Assembly: GCA_946186925.1 (NCBI GenBank)
Contig: CAMHPA010000021.1
Location: forward strand, 1-39,745
Length of the DNA stretch: 39,745 bases
DNA from: an uncultured Bacteroidota bacterium
GTDB lineage: Bacteria; Bacteroidota; Bacteroidia; Bacteroidales; SZUA-534
Direction of reading: 5' to 3'
Of this stretch, positions 5,507 to 14,807 are shown piece by piece. The translations under genes were made by a program, and so were the position numbers. Numbering within the stretch: position 1 is the first letter of the stretch; each line of letters opens with the position of its first letter. The notes under the pieces were generated by a model. It did not search any database. It saw only the letters and a list, made by a program, of their open reading frames with translations, and was not told the origin of the DNA.

Positions 5507-8500
5507 ATGGTTACCTTCTTTAAAACACCTGAAAACAAAGTGATTGCAGTGCAGACGGCCGCCGAAATCGCAGCCGCCGACATTGAGAAACTGAACTGGC
5601 TTTTCGGCCGTTCGGAGTGCCTGGGACAGAAAGCGCCCGCCGGCTCGTTTGTGGGCCCACGCAAGGAGATGATTACCCCGTGGAGCACCAACGCCGTCGA
5701 GATTACCCAAAATATGGGTATCAGCGGCATTGTCCGCATTGAGGAGTTCGAGGCGCAGAGTGCCGACAAAAAGCACTTCGACCCGATGCTCAAATCGTTC
5801 TATAACCAATTGGACCAAAGCATTTTCACTGTCGATATCAAGCCGCAGCCCATTGTCCACATAACCGATATCAGGGCCTACAACAAAAAAGAAGGCTTGG
5901 CACTTAAAGAAGAGGAAATCAACTATTTGGAAGGCCTTGCAAAGAAACTCGGCCGTCCGCTCACCGACAGCGAGGTGTTCGGCTTCTCGCAGGTGAACTC
6001 GGAGCACTGCCGTCACAAAATCTTTGGCGGACAGTTCATTATCGACGGCGAGGAGAAGAAGGAAACGCTCTTCGGCCTGATTAAAAAGACTACAAAAACC
6101 AACCCGAACAACGTGGTTTCGGCCTACAAAGACAACTGCGCGTTTATGCAGGGACACACTCTGGAGCAGTTTGCACCGGCCGCACAAGAGAAATCGGATT
6201 TCTTTGAAGTGACTGATTACGAGTCAGTTTACTCGCTGAAAGCCGAAACCCACAACTTCCCCACAACTGTGGAGCCGTTCAATGGCGCCGCAACTGGTTC
6301 GGGCGGCGAAATCCGCGACCGTATGGGAGGCGGCAAGGGCAGTATGCCGATTGCCGGAACGGCCGTTTATATGACTTCGTATCCGCGCCTTGACGGCGGA
6401 CGTCAGTGGGAGAAGGCCACCGAGCCGCGTCCGTGGCTCTATCAGACGCCGGAGCAGATTCTTATCAAGGCGTCGAACGGCGCAAGCGACTTCGGCAACA
6501 AGTTCGGACAGCCGCTTATCTGCGGAAGTTTGCTCACAATGGAGCACTTCGAGCAATACAAAAAATTCGGTTTCGACAAGGTGATAATGATGGCCGGCGG
6601 TGTGGGCTACGCCAAAAAGAAGGACTGCCTGAAGGCCGACCCCGAGCCGGGCGACAAGGTGGTGATTCTGGGCGGCGACAACTACCGCATTGGTATGGGC
6701 GGCGGCGCAGTGTCGTCGGTTGCCACGGGCGAGTATAACAACTCGATTGAGTTGAACGCCGTGCAGCGCTCGAACCCCGAAATGCAGCGCCGCGTTTACA
6801 ACGCAATCCGCGCCTTGAGCGAGCAGTCGGACAACCCGATTGTCTCTATCCACGACCACGGCGCAGGCGGCCACCTGAACTGCCTTTCGGAGTTGGTGGA
6901 GGCCACAGGCGGCGTTATCGACATTCGCAAACTGCCTATCGGCGACCCGACTCTTTCTGACAAGGAAATTGTGGGCAACGAAAGTCAGGAGCGTATGGGG
7001 TTAGTGCTGAAAGACAAGGATATAGACCACCTGAAGAAAATTGCCGACCGCGAGCGCGCGCCAATGTACGTCGTGGGCGAGGCCACAGGCGATATGCAGT
7101 TCCGATTCACCGACAAGCAGACCAACGAAGACCCTATCAATCTGCAACTTGCCGATATGTTTGGCAATCCGCCGCGCACCATAATGAACGACAAAACCGT
7201 CAAAGAACAGTATGCCGATTTGAAATACGACACCGCTAAAGTTGCCGATTATCTGGAGCAAGTGCTTCAACTTGAGTCGGTTGCGTGCAAAGACTGGCTC
7301 ACCAACAAGGTCGACCGCTCGGTGACCGGAAAGGTTGCAATGCAGCAGTGCGCCGGCCCGCTTCACCTGCCGCTCAACGACTGTGGCGTGGTAGCGCTTG
7401 ATTATCAGGGCAAATACGGTGTTGCCACTTCGGTTGGTCACGCACCGCTTTGCGCGATGATTAATCCTGCCAAAGGCTCGCGAATGGCTGTGGCCGAGGC
7501 ACTTACAAACATTGTCTGGGCGCCGATTCAGGACAAACTGAAAGGCATATCGCTGAGCGCCAACTGGATGTGGCCGTGCTTCAATCCGGGCGAGGACGCA
7601 AGGCTGTACAAGGCTGTTGAGGCCCTGAGCGACTTCTGTATCAAGTTGGGAATCAACGTTCCGACGGGTAAGGACTCGCTCTCAATGACGCAGAAATATC
7701 CGAACGGCGACAAGGTTCTGTCGCCCGGAACGGTGATTGTTTCGGCCGTTGGCGAGACCACCGATATCCGCAAGGCTGTGTCGCCCGTGCTGCACAACGT
7801 GAAATCGGAACTGATTTATATCGATTTGTCGAAAGACGCCTTGAAACTTGGCGGTTCGGCGTTTGCGCAGATAATCAACGGCGTGGGTGCTGATTGCTCC
7901 GATGTTACTGACACTGAATATTTTGCAAAGGCGTTCAACGCTGTTCAGAGCCTGATTGAAAGCGGTTTGGTGATTGCCGGACACGATGTATCGGCCGGCG
8001 GTCTGGTTACCACATTGCTCGAAATGGCCTTCTCGAACGACGTGACTGGTCTGAATATCAACCTTGCCGACTTTGGCGAGAGCGACCCTGTGAAACTGTT
8101 GTTTGCTGAAAATCCGGCACTTGTGCTGCAAGTTGCCGCCGACGGCAAAGCCGCTGACGCACTCAAAAAAGCGGGCGTGGCATTCAAGACTATCGGCACG
8201 CTGGGCACTGCAGGCAAACTCGACATTGCCACAGGCGCAAACAATTACTCATTCGATATCAAGAAGTTGCGTGACACTTGGTTCCGCACTTCGTATCTGC
8301 TCGACTGCGACCAAACTCAAAACGGCCTGGCACTCGAGCGCTTCAACAACTACAAGAACCACGCACACAAGTTCGATTTCAAAGCCTTCGACGGCTCGGC
8401 AAAATCACTTGGCATTGACCTGAAACGCCGTACAAAGAGTGGCATTAAGGCTGCCATAATCCGCGAGAAGGGCAACCAATGCGACCGCGAGGTGGCTTAT

Positions 8501-9199
8501 ATGCTCTACACCGCCGGCTTCGATGTGAAAGACGTTCATATGACCGACCTTGTGAGCGGCCGCGAGACGCTTGAGGATGTGAATATGATAATCTTCGTCG
8601 GCGGATTCTCGAATTCCGACGTTCTGGGTTCGGCAAAAGGCTGGGCTGGCGCGTTCCTTTACAACGAGAAGGCCAAAAAGGCTCTCGAGAACTTCTACGC
8701 CCGCCCCGACACGCTGAGTATGGGTATCTGCAACGGCTGTCAGGTGATGGTTGAACTCGGACTTATCAATCCTGCCGACGCTGAGAAGCCGCGTATGCTG
8801 CACAACAAGTCGCACAAGTTCGAATCGGGCTTTGTTGATGTTGTTATCGAGCCGAACAACAGCGTGTTCTTCAAGAATATGGCAGGAATGAGGCTTGGCG
8901 TTTGGGTGGCTCACGGCGAAGGCCAATTCAGTTTCCCATACAGCGAGGACAAATACAACATTCCTGTTAAATACGCTTACGGCACCTATCCTGCCAACCC
9001 GAACGGCTCGGCGTTCAACGCTGCCGGCATTTGCTCGGCCGATGGCCGCCACGTGGCAATGATGCCGCACCCCGAGCGCGCCCTGTTCCCGTGGCAGTGG
9101 CCGCACTACCCCGAGGGCCGCAAACAAGACGACCTGTCGCCGTGGGCAATCGCTCTGCGAAATGCGTTTGAATGGGTGAAGGCGAATAAGAAAGGATAA
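5507..9199 (+). CDS. purL: Phosphoribosylformylglycinamidine synthase, single-chain form
   Basis: This 1230-residue enzyme converts FGAR, ATP and glutamine to FGAM in step four of purine synthesis. It is the long single-chain type (PurS-PurL-PurQ regions in one polypeptide), the usual length for the family. Seen motifs: VNSEHCRHKIFGG near 165, the substrate/ATP site HNFPTTVEPFNGAATGSGGE near 250-270, GMGGGAVSS near 400, and a second AIR-synthase-like half. The C-terminal class I glutaminase has its nucleophile Cys1075 in GICNGCQ and a His/Glu pair in MMPHPERALFPW. ATG at 5507 is preferred over a TTG one codon upstream. The gene is monocistronic, between its own promoter and a strong terminator. 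Its third-position GC is higher than that of its flanks, as expected for a highly expressed housekeeping gene. Confidence 0.97.
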   Translation: MVTFFKTPENKVIAVQTAAEIAAADIEKLNWLFGRSECLGQKAPAGSFVGPRKEMITPWSTNAVEITQNMGISGIVRIEEFEAQSADKKHFDPMLKSFYNQLDQSIFTVDIKPQPIVHITDIRAYNKKEGLALKEEEINYLEGLAKKLGRPLTDSEVFGFSQVNSEHCRHKIFGGQFIIDGEEKKETLFGLIKKTTKTNPNNVVSAYKDNCAFMQGHTLEQFAPAAQEKSDFFEVTDYESVYSLKAETHNFPTTVEPFNGAATGSGGEIRDRMGGGKGSMPIAGTAVYMTSYPRLDGGRQWEKATEPRPWLYQTPEQILIKASNGASDFGNKFGQPLICGSLLTMEHFEQYKKFGFDKVIMMAGGVGYAKKKDCLKADPEPGDKVVILGGDNYRIGMGGGAVSSVATGEYNNSIELNAVQRSNPEMQRRVYNAIRALSEQSDNPIVSIHDHGAGGHLNCLSELVEATGGVIDIRKLPIGDPTLSDKEIVGNESQERMGLVLKDKDIDHLKKIADRERAPMYVVGEATGDMQFRFTDKQTNEDPINLQLADMFGNPPRTIMNDKTVKEQYADLKYDTAKVADYLEQVLQLESVACKDWLTNKVDRSVTGKVAMQQCAGPLHLPLNDCGVVALDYQGKYGVATSVGHAPLCAMINPAKGSRMAVAEALTNIVWAPIQDKLKGISLSANWMWPCFNPGEDARLYKAVEALSDFCIKLGINVPTGKDSLSMTQKYPNGDKVLSPGTVIVSAVGETTDIRKAVSPVLHNVKSELIYIDLSKDALKLGGSAFAQIINGVGADCSDVTDTEYFAKAFNAVQSLIESGLVIAGHDVSAGGLVTTLLEMAFSNDVTGLNINLADFGESDPVKLLFAENPALVLQVAADGKAADALKKAGVAFKTIGTLGTAGKLDIATGANNYSFDIKKLRDTWFRTSYLLDCDQTQNGLALERFNNYKNHAHKFDFKAFDGSAKSLGIDLKRRTKSGIKAAIIREKGNQCDREVAYMLYTAGFDVKDVHMTDLVSGRETLEDVNMIIFVGGFSNSDVLGSAKGWAGAFLYNEKAKKALENFYARPDTLSMGICNGCQVMVELGLINPADAEKPRMLHNKSHKFESGFVDVVIEPNNSVFFKNMAGMRLGVWVAHGEGQFSFPYSEDKYNIPVKYAYGTYPANPNGSAFNAAGICSADGRHVAMMPHPERALFPWQWPHYPEGRKQDDLSPWAIALRNAFEWVKANKKG

Positions 9200-9208
9200 G
9201 GTAGGGCA

Positions 9209-9237
9209 ACAGACATCAGTCTACAGACAACAGACTT
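9209..9237. repeat. ACAGACT-type short repeat
   Basis: Downstream of purL the units acagac-atcagt-ctacagac-aacagactt form an irregular tandem repeat. A related tract sharing acaacagactt lies at 36032-36070. Confidence 0.45.
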
Positions 9238-9255
9238 TCTGAACTTCATAAAAAG

Positions 9256-9284
9256 AAATCCCGTTCGAGTTTCGGACGGGATTT
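9256..9284. terminator. Bidirectional terminator between purL and the TonB-module gene
   Basis: A 9-bp stem AAATCCCGT/ACGGGATTT with an 11-nt loop has a T run on each strand (TTTTTT after 9281 on plus, and T-rich past 9256 on minus). It serves purL and the convergent gene at 9325. Confidence 0.85.
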
Positions 9285-9324
9285 TTTAATCTTCAATGGT
9301 CACCAAATAGTGACCGAAGCATTA

Positions 9325-9846
9325 TCAATAAGTGATTCGGAAATTTATAGGTAAGGTGAACGGAACTTTAACAGGAGTTCCTTGATATATGCCAGGTTTA
9401 AATTTCTTTGGTATTGACTGCACCACGCGGATTGCTTCGGCATCCAGCAGTGGGTGAACGCCTCTTGCTATATGTACATCCTCTATATCACCTTTATCAT
9501 TAACCATAAAACCCACAAACACACACCCGGTTATTTTTAAACGTTTTGCTTGTCTCGGATATTTTGTATGCCTAGCAATATACGTTAGTAATCTACCACC
9601 AGGATATTCGGGTAGCTCAAACTCATTATGTTTTACCCATATGGTGTCCCAAGCATAGGTCTCTTGGTTGAATAACACAATAGTACAACTGTCAGCCGGA
9701 TTGGAATCGATAGGTTTTTCTTGAGCAAAGGTTAGTACTTCTTCCGTTTGGGCAGAGTCAGTAACTGTCAGATTATTGTTTGCGGCATAGCCGGTTGTGC
9801 AAAATGGGGCAAGAGCAATAGTCAGAATTGTTGTTTGTGTGTTCAT
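9325..9846 (-). CDS. Secreted protein with one TonB C-terminal domain
   Basis: The 173-residue product has a cleavable signal peptide (ending GYAA, about residue 22) and then a spacer. From about residue 80 comes a TonB C-terminal module: YPRQAKRLKITGCVFVGFMVNDKGDIEDVHIARGVHPLL, continuing to a KKFKPG...VPFTLPINF ending. TonB C-terminal domains normally contact TonB-dependent receptors, but this protein lacks the N-terminal membrane anchor and the proline-rich spacer of a true TonB. Its first 45 residues nearly repeat those of the gene 10 bases upstream, so the two arose by duplication and are probably cotranscribed. It could be a periplasmic adaptor or a soluble competitor of TonB. The function is not known; the domain call is confident. 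Confidence 0.75.
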   Translation of the reverse strand: MNTQTTILTIALAPFCTTGYAANNNLTVTDSAQTEEVLTFAQEKPIDSNPADSCTIVLFNQETYAWDTIWVKHNEFELPEYPGGRLLTYIARHTKYPRQAKRLKITGCVFVGFMVNDKGDIEDVHIARGVHPLLDAEAIRVVQSIPKKFKPGIYQGTPVKVPFTLPINFRITY

Positions 9847-9856
9847 AATAAACCTA

Positions 9857-11173
9857 TTAGAGTTTATTAATTAATTGGAAATTAATAGTAAAAGTATATA
9901 GTGATTTAATCGGTGTTCCATGAATTTTCCCAGGTTTGAATTTTCCAGGAAGTGTTTCCACCACGCGGATTGCTTCTTCGTTAAAAATAGGGTGTGTACT
10001 GTTTATTATACTTATATTCCCAATTTCGCCTTTTTCGTCAACTACAAATCGTAACACAACCTTACCTTCTATTTTTTTCTTTTCAGCATCTTTGGGATAT
10101 CGCAAATTCATATCAATGTCCATTCCCAAATTAAGTTTGCCGCCGGAATATTCGGGCATCTCGTCAACTCTTGTGTAGACTGTATCCCAAGTATTGGTTT
10201 CTGGGTTGAGTAACACAGTATAACTGCTGTCAGCGAGATTAATATCGTTGGATGTAAAATTGCTGGCAGGTGGAGTGTCGTAAGCGAAATTAATAGGTAC
10301 GGTATACAGTACTTTAACCGGTTTCCCTTGATTTTTCCCGGGTTTGAATTTTCCTGGGAGTGTTTTCACCGCGCGGATTGCTTCTTCGTTAAAGATAGGG
10401 TGTGTACTGTTTATTATACTTATATTCCCAATTTTGCCTTTTTCGTCAACTACGAATCGTACCAAAACACTACCTTCTAATTTTTTCTTTTTAGCATCTT
10501 TTGGATATCGCACATGCGTAGCAATGTCCCTTCTCATTTTATATTCACCGCTGGTATATTCGGGCAACTCGTCAACATTTAGATATCGCAAAATCGAAAT
10601 AATGTCCATTTCTATTTCAGGTTCGTTGCTGGTATATTGGGGCATCTCGTCAACAATTGTGTAGACTGTATCCCAAACATTGGTTTCTGGGTTGAATAAA
10701 ATATAATTGCTGTCAGCGGGATTAATATCTCTGGCTGTTTCTTTCGGTTGTGGCTCGTTTTTGAAACTGACAGGTACTGTCTTCACCACACTTACGGGTT
10801 TCCCGTTATTCTTGCCGGGAGTCCATTTGGGCATATTCTGCACCACACGAATAATCTCGTTATCCAATATCGGGTCAATACCTCTGGCTATTCTAGGATT
10901 TACAACCTCACCGTTCTTGTTGATTACAAACTGAACAAACACTTTCCCTGCCAGTCCCTTGTTTCTCGCCTCTTCAGGATATACCATATTGTTAACAATA
11001 TATTCATACATGGCAGAATCGCCGCCTGGGAAAATCGGCATTTCTTGAGCAATGGTTAGCACTTCTTCTGTTTGAGCGGTGTCAGTAACTGCCTGATTAT
11101 TGTTTGCGGCATAGCCGGTTGTGCATATTGCGACAAGCGCTATGGTCAGAATGGTTGTTGGTGTGTTCATCAT
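9857..11173 (-). CDS. Secreted protein with three tandem TonB C-terminal modules
   Basis: In this 438-residue protein a signal peptide (ending GYAA, about 23) is followed by TonB C-terminal modules at about 46-138, 202-298 and 338-433. Each shows YP(K/E)(D/E)A, V.V.FV(V/I)(D/N)..G, a NSTHPIFNEEAIR-like segment and a KPG..GKPV..TVPI.F ending. Residues 175-198 (DEMPQYTSNEP...SILRY) look like the beginning of a fourth module that lost its remainder. Linkers repeat too: NP(A)DS..(I/V)LFNPET..WDTVYT occurs before modules two and three. Modules two and three are almost identical in DNA as well. There is no transmembrane anchor, so a classical energy-transducing role is doubtful. A TonB-receptor-like gene lies just upstream but behind its own terminator. 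Confidence 0.75.
   Translation of the reverse strand: MMNTPTTILTIALVAICTTGYAANNNQAVTDTAQTEEVLTIAQEMPIFPGGDSAMYEYIVNNMVYPEEARNKGLAGKVFVQFVINKNGEVVNPRIARGIDPILDNEIIRVVQNMPKWTPGKNNGKPVSVVKTVPVSFKNEPQPKETARDINPADSNYILFNPETNVWDTVYTIVDEMPQYTSNEPEIEMDIISILRYLNVDELPEYTSGEYKMRRDIATHVRYPKDAKKKKLEGSVLVRFVVDEKGKIGNISIINSTHPIFNEEAIRAVKTLPGKFKPGKNQGKPVKVLYTVPINFAYDTPPASNFTSNDINLADSSYTVLLNPETNTWDTVYTRVDEMPEYSGGKLNLGMDIDMNLRYPKDAEKKKIEGKVVLRFVVDEKGEIGNISIINSTHPIFNEEAIRVVETLPGKFKPGKIHGTPIKSLYTFTINFQLINKL
9921..10452. repeat. Near-identical internal direct repeats encoding TonB modules
   Basis: About 125 bases at 9921-10045 recur at about 10330-10452 with few changes; both contain gcggattgcttcttcgttaa and gtgtgtactgtttattatac. 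They encode the C-terminal halves of modules three and two. The similarity at silent positions points to recent duplication or gene conversion. Confidence 0.75.
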
Positions 11174-11316
11174 AAAACTTTTTTTGCTGTTTGTAATATG
11201 GGCGCAAGATAGAAAAAATGAGCCGTTTCAGGATAAAAACCTTACAAAGCCCATCAATGAATTATGCATCTATTTGATTTGTACTTTCAACTTGCAATTT
11301 GACATATGCACAAAAA

Positions 11317-11341
11317 AATCCCGCCAACGTTGACGGGATTT
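11317..11341 (-). terminator. Terminator after the TonB-receptor-like gene
   Basis: The stem AATCCCG/CGGGATT, whose loop contains the self-complementary CAACGTTG, has T runs on both strands. It lies about 35 bases past the stop codon of the gene ending at 11377. Confidence 0.75.
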
Positions 11342-11376
11342 TTTGTGTGACCTAATCTATTAATCTATTGTATTGT

Positions 11377-14358
11377 TTAGAACATTCCGGGACCGCCGAA
11401 ACCGCCTGGGAAGCCACCAGGGAAACCGCCTGGGAATCCGCCGCGCTGGTTGCCCTTCTTACCAAGAGTGTTGATGTTGTAAACAACCTGAACCATTGCA
11501 TAGCAGCCGATTGTGTTGGTTTCAGAGTCGGTGATAGCCATTGAGCTTACGTTACGAGAGATAAGCTTTTGTTGCTGAAGAATATCGTAAACCTTGAAAC
11601 GTACTGTCCAACTGTTGCTCTCGGTGAAGCGCTTGCTTATCTGGGCGTTCCAGATGGCGGTGTTGCGCTGGTTCGAGTTCTCGCCGTAACCTTGATAGAT
11701 GCGATAATCCAAATCGGTCGAAAGATCAATCTTTGCCGGCAGGTGGAGGTTTCCGTCGAATCCGATTGTATAGTTGAATGTCTCACCATTGTTCGACAAA
11801 TTGGTGTTGGCATTGTTGCTCTTCTGATACATTACCGAGCCATCGATTGAGAAGTCGAACACATCGCAACGATAGTTAGCCTGCAACGATTCGTTCAGCA
11901 TAAGAGTGCTGGTGACACTCTTCTTTTTGGTGCTGTGGTCGGCATGACCATTGACAATCTCACCTGTCAGAGTACCATTCTCGCTATAGTTGGCCATCGA
12001 GCGCGATGTGATTGAGAACTTCTGGTTTGAAAGCGGTGTTGAGAATGTCAGGAAGCCGTTTGCACCCCAGTTACCATTCAGGTTTTCCAACTCAGTAATA
12101 GTATTACCGGTTGTTAAGTCATAGTAAGTGACTGTAGATGTGTTGTTTATAGTGGTATTATACGAAAAGTTGACAATGAAGTTCCTGTATGTTGTACGGT
12201 TGAAGTTGCTGAAACTCAACGTAACATTGTGGCGGAACGATGGCTTCAAATCAGGATTACCATATTGCAACTTTTGCGGGTTGCTCACATTAATTATCTC
12301 CTGCAAGTTTTGTGCTCTCGGAGCCGAGCTGCGTCCATTGTAGCGTAACTGCAAGTTCTGAGTGCTGGTGAAACGATATTCCAAACGCATATTTGGTGCC
12401 CAGTTATAAACTTTCTGGTCATAATTTTTGCCTTTGTTGACACCAAGCAAATTGTCAACCTTAGAGTGCTGTGGTTGAAGCGACACACCCAGATTATAGC
12501 GCAGCTTGTCGTAGCGGCCTTGCCATACTACCTCTATACGATGGTTTTGGTATGTGTTCTCAACTTCGCTACTCAAAAATGCTGAATATTCATCTCTGTA
12601 TTCTACGCTGTTGCCAACGCTATCGCCTTCATGGACATATGAGTGGGAATCAGAATTCTGGCTCTGGAAGCTGTAACGGAACTGAAGGTAGTTTTTCTCG
12701 AAAATAGGCTCAACATACGATATCTCGCCGCGGATGCTGAAACTATTACCATCACCGTCAGTGTAACGTAAAGTATTTAATACAGAATCACTTAATAAAT
12801 GATATTTTGTATTTGTTCCACGATGGTTCTCCTGTGGAGTAAGTGAACCGTTCAGATTGACACCCAAAGTAAGACTGCGACCTTCGTTGTTGAGTTTTCT
12901 GACAACCCTCAAGTTTGCGCCATAACTCAAGCTAGTCGATTTTTGATCGCCATTGGTTAATGTTGTGCTGACAAAATCACGATATACTGAGTCACCGTTG
13001 TTTAATCTTACAGAATCAACAGCACCATAAGTATCTGAATCACCATCACTGTCAGTATTTGAATAATTGAACGAGATATTCGGACGGAATATGATGGTTG
13101 TCATACTGTCGATACCCCAGTTGAGGCGGAACGATGCTCTTACCATATCCGACTTTCTGATTGACGATGAAACACCTGATTCCAATGTGGTTTTTTCTGT
13201 CAAAAGATTCTCCTTTGTGCTCTCAGTTTTGGTGTCTTTCTCTTGATGGCTATAATTGATATCACCACCATACTTTAATGTATTACTAGGCTCTTGTGCG
13301 AACGATGCGCTAACGCTGGCTGATGTGGTTATGCCTCCAAACATACCGGCCATATCAAAGCTGCCGAAGTCCATCATGCCCATATCCATGCCGCCGCCAT
13401 CGAAGCCATCGAAGCCGCCACCAGCACCGAAGCCGCCACCACGGCCACCATTGCCACCACCACCTGCACCTGCACCACTGCTCATCGAGCTTCTGGCGTC
13501 ATCCATCATACTGGCGTTGCTGGTGTTGTTGATATTACCGGTTACTGAGAAGTTGCCGTTGTCGGTGAATTTGTTCATGTCAATATGGCCATCGTAGCGA
13601 TAATCATCCTCGCCGTCAATATCGTGGCCTCCAGATGCCCAAATCTTACCTACCAAACCATCTTTGAAGCCTTTGCGTACGGTGAAGTCAAGTACAAACT
13701 CCTCGTCGTCATCATCAATACCAGTCAACATAGCTTGCTCACTTTTCCTATCGTAAGTTTTTGCGTCTTTCACCATGTTTGCCGGAAGGTTCTTGAGAGC
13801 CACCTGCGGGTCGCTCGAATAGAATTCCTTTCCATCCATCAACACTTTGGAAACCTGTTTTCCGTTGATAGTAACCTTACCATCGTTAATTTCAGCACCT
13901 GGCAATTTCTTAACCAAATCCTCAAGTGCCGCACCCTCGATAACATGGTATGCATCAGCGTTAAAGACCACAGTGTCGTCGCGAACAGCCATTGGTGTGG
14001 CCTCGGCCATAATACTAACCTCAGCCAACTGCTTGCTGTCTTCCAACAAATAAATCTTACCCACAGAATTGTTTTGGCCTTTGACAACGTTAATATTCTT
14101 GTCAACAGGGGTATAACCGATAAACGATGCCCTGACAAGGCACTTTTCGGCTTTGATGCCCTCAACATTGAACGAACCGTCTTCTTTAGTTACATCACCT
14201 TTCAAAAAGGTACTGTCAGGCAAAGAATAAATCTGCACATTGGCAAACTGCAATGCCTCGTTAGTTGATTTGTCAACCAAATAACCTGAAATGGATGTGG
14301 TTTGTGCGATTGCCACATTGCTAATCAGAACCGAAAGAATTAAACTCAACTTTTTCAT
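11377..14358 (-). CDS. TonB-dependent-receptor-like outer-membrane beta-barrel protein
   Basis: A signal peptide (1-18, ending IAQ) is followed by a carboxypeptidase-regulatory-like fold at about 22-105 (ISGYLVDKSTNEALQFANV ... GSFNVEGI). A plug-like region comes next at about 115-235 (LEDLVKKLPG, then VTINGKQVSKVLMDGKEFY). The rest to 993 is a barrel of the OMP_b-brl_3 type, with regular alternating strands. Residues 294-323 are almost pure glycine with a following Met/Asp-rich stretch, and the tail is a GGFPGGFPGG repeat ending in phenylalanine. No peptidase or SusD partner is adjacent. It probably moves or anchors something in the outer membrane; the ligand is unknown. Transcription likely starts in the 14.36-14.8 kb gap and ends at 11317-11341. 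Confidence 0.85.
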   Translation of the reverse strand: MKKLSLILSVLISNVAIAQTTSISGYLVDKSTNEALQFANVQIYSLPDSTFLKGDVTKEDGSFNVEGIKAEKCLVRASFIGYTPVDKNINVVKGQNNSVGKIYLLEDSKQLAEVSIMAEATPMAVRDDTVVFNADAYHVIEGAALEDLVKKLPGAEINDGKVTINGKQVSKVLMDGKEFYSSDPQVALKNLPANMVKDAKTYDRKSEQAMLTGIDDDDEEFVLDFTVRKGFKDGLVGKIWASGGHDIDGEDDYRYDGHIDMNKFTDNGNFSVTGNINNTSNASMMDDARSSMSSGAGAGGGGNGGRGGGFGAGGGFDGFDGGGMDMGMMDFGSFDMAGMFGGITTSASVSASFAQEPSNTLKYGGDINYSHQEKDTKTESTKENLLTEKTTLESGVSSSIRKSDMVRASFRLNWGIDSMTTIIFRPNISFNYSNTDSDGDSDTYGAVDSVRLNNGDSVYRDFVSTTLTNGDQKSTSLSYGANLRVVRKLNNEGRSLTLGVNLNGSLTPQENHRGTNTKYHLLSDSVLNTLRYTDGDGNSFSIRGEISYVEPIFEKNYLQFRYSFQSQNSDSHSYVHEGDSVGNSVEYRDEYSAFLSSEVENTYQNHRIEVVWQGRYDKLRYNLGVSLQPQHSKVDNLLGVNKGKNYDQKVYNWAPNMRLEYRFTSTQNLQLRYNGRSSAPRAQNLQEIINVSNPQKLQYGNPDLKPSFRHNVTLSFSNFNRTTYRNFIVNFSYNTTINNTSTVTYYDLTTGNTITELENLNGNWGANGFLTFSTPLSNQKFSITSRSMANYSENGTLTGEIVNGHADHSTKKKSVTSTLMLNESLQANYRCDVFDFSIDGSVMYQKSNNANTNLSNNGETFNYTIGFDGNLHLPAKIDLSTDLDYRIYQGYGENSNQRNTAIWNAQISKRFTESNSWTVRFKVYDILQQQKLISRNVSSMAITDSETNTIGCYAMVQVVYNINTLGKKGNQRGGFPGGFPGGFPGGFGGPGMF

Positions 14359-14536
14359 ATCACTGTTTTTTATGTGTTTATAATTTCATTCTCCTTTTTG
14401 TCATTTTCGACGATGCAATTATATTTTGTTTCGTTCAAACCGCAATTTTCTTATAGATGAAGGGTTGGAAATTGCCGATTGAAGTTGCCGAATTTCAATC
14501 TGAGTCTATGTTTGGGCGATTTTTGCCGATAAAAAC

Positions 14537-14587
14537 GCTGTTTGGCGGCACGCAAGCTAACAAATACCGCTCCAAACAGCCCTTTTT
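14537..14587. promoter_or_regulatory. Strong hairpin with T runs on both strands upstream of the receptor gene
   Basis: The stem GCTGTTTGG-CGG/CCG-(CT)-CCAAACAGC has 9 plus 3 pairs. It is followed by CCTTTTT on plus and by GTTTTTATC on minus. The 14359-14807 gap otherwise holds a smaller hairpin near 14654-14676 and a terminator at its right end. No gene ends into this hairpin on plus, so it may be the end of a small plus-strand RNA, or an attenuator in the leader of the minus-strand receptor gene. Confidence 0.45.
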
Positions 14588-14762
14588 ACCGATGGATTAG
14601 ATGATATTTATATTGAAAATCAACAAGATAGTATACAAATGATGCTTGTTCGCCCCAAAACACCTGTTTTGTGGGTAAAAAACGAGGAATTATCGATGAT
14701 GACTTAGATAACAAATTGATTGTCAAGATATCTTTTTAAAATAATCTATTCGTGAACAAAAA

Positions 14763-14782
14763 AGGGGGCTTTCAAGCCCCCT
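14763..14782 (-). terminator. Terminator after the secreted deacetylase gene
   Basis: A 9-bp perfect stem AGGGGGCTT/AAGCCCCCT with a 2-nt centre (effective loop slightly larger) is followed on the minus strand by a run of T. It lies 26 bases past the stop codon. Confidence 0.85.
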
Positions 14783-14807
14783 GATTCCTTAATACTAATA
14801 TTAAATA

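Noticed and set aside
13256-13597. Proline-rich open frame on plus within the receptor gene
   Set aside because: It is the antisense reading of the glycine-rich insert; proline repeats follow from the glycine codons.
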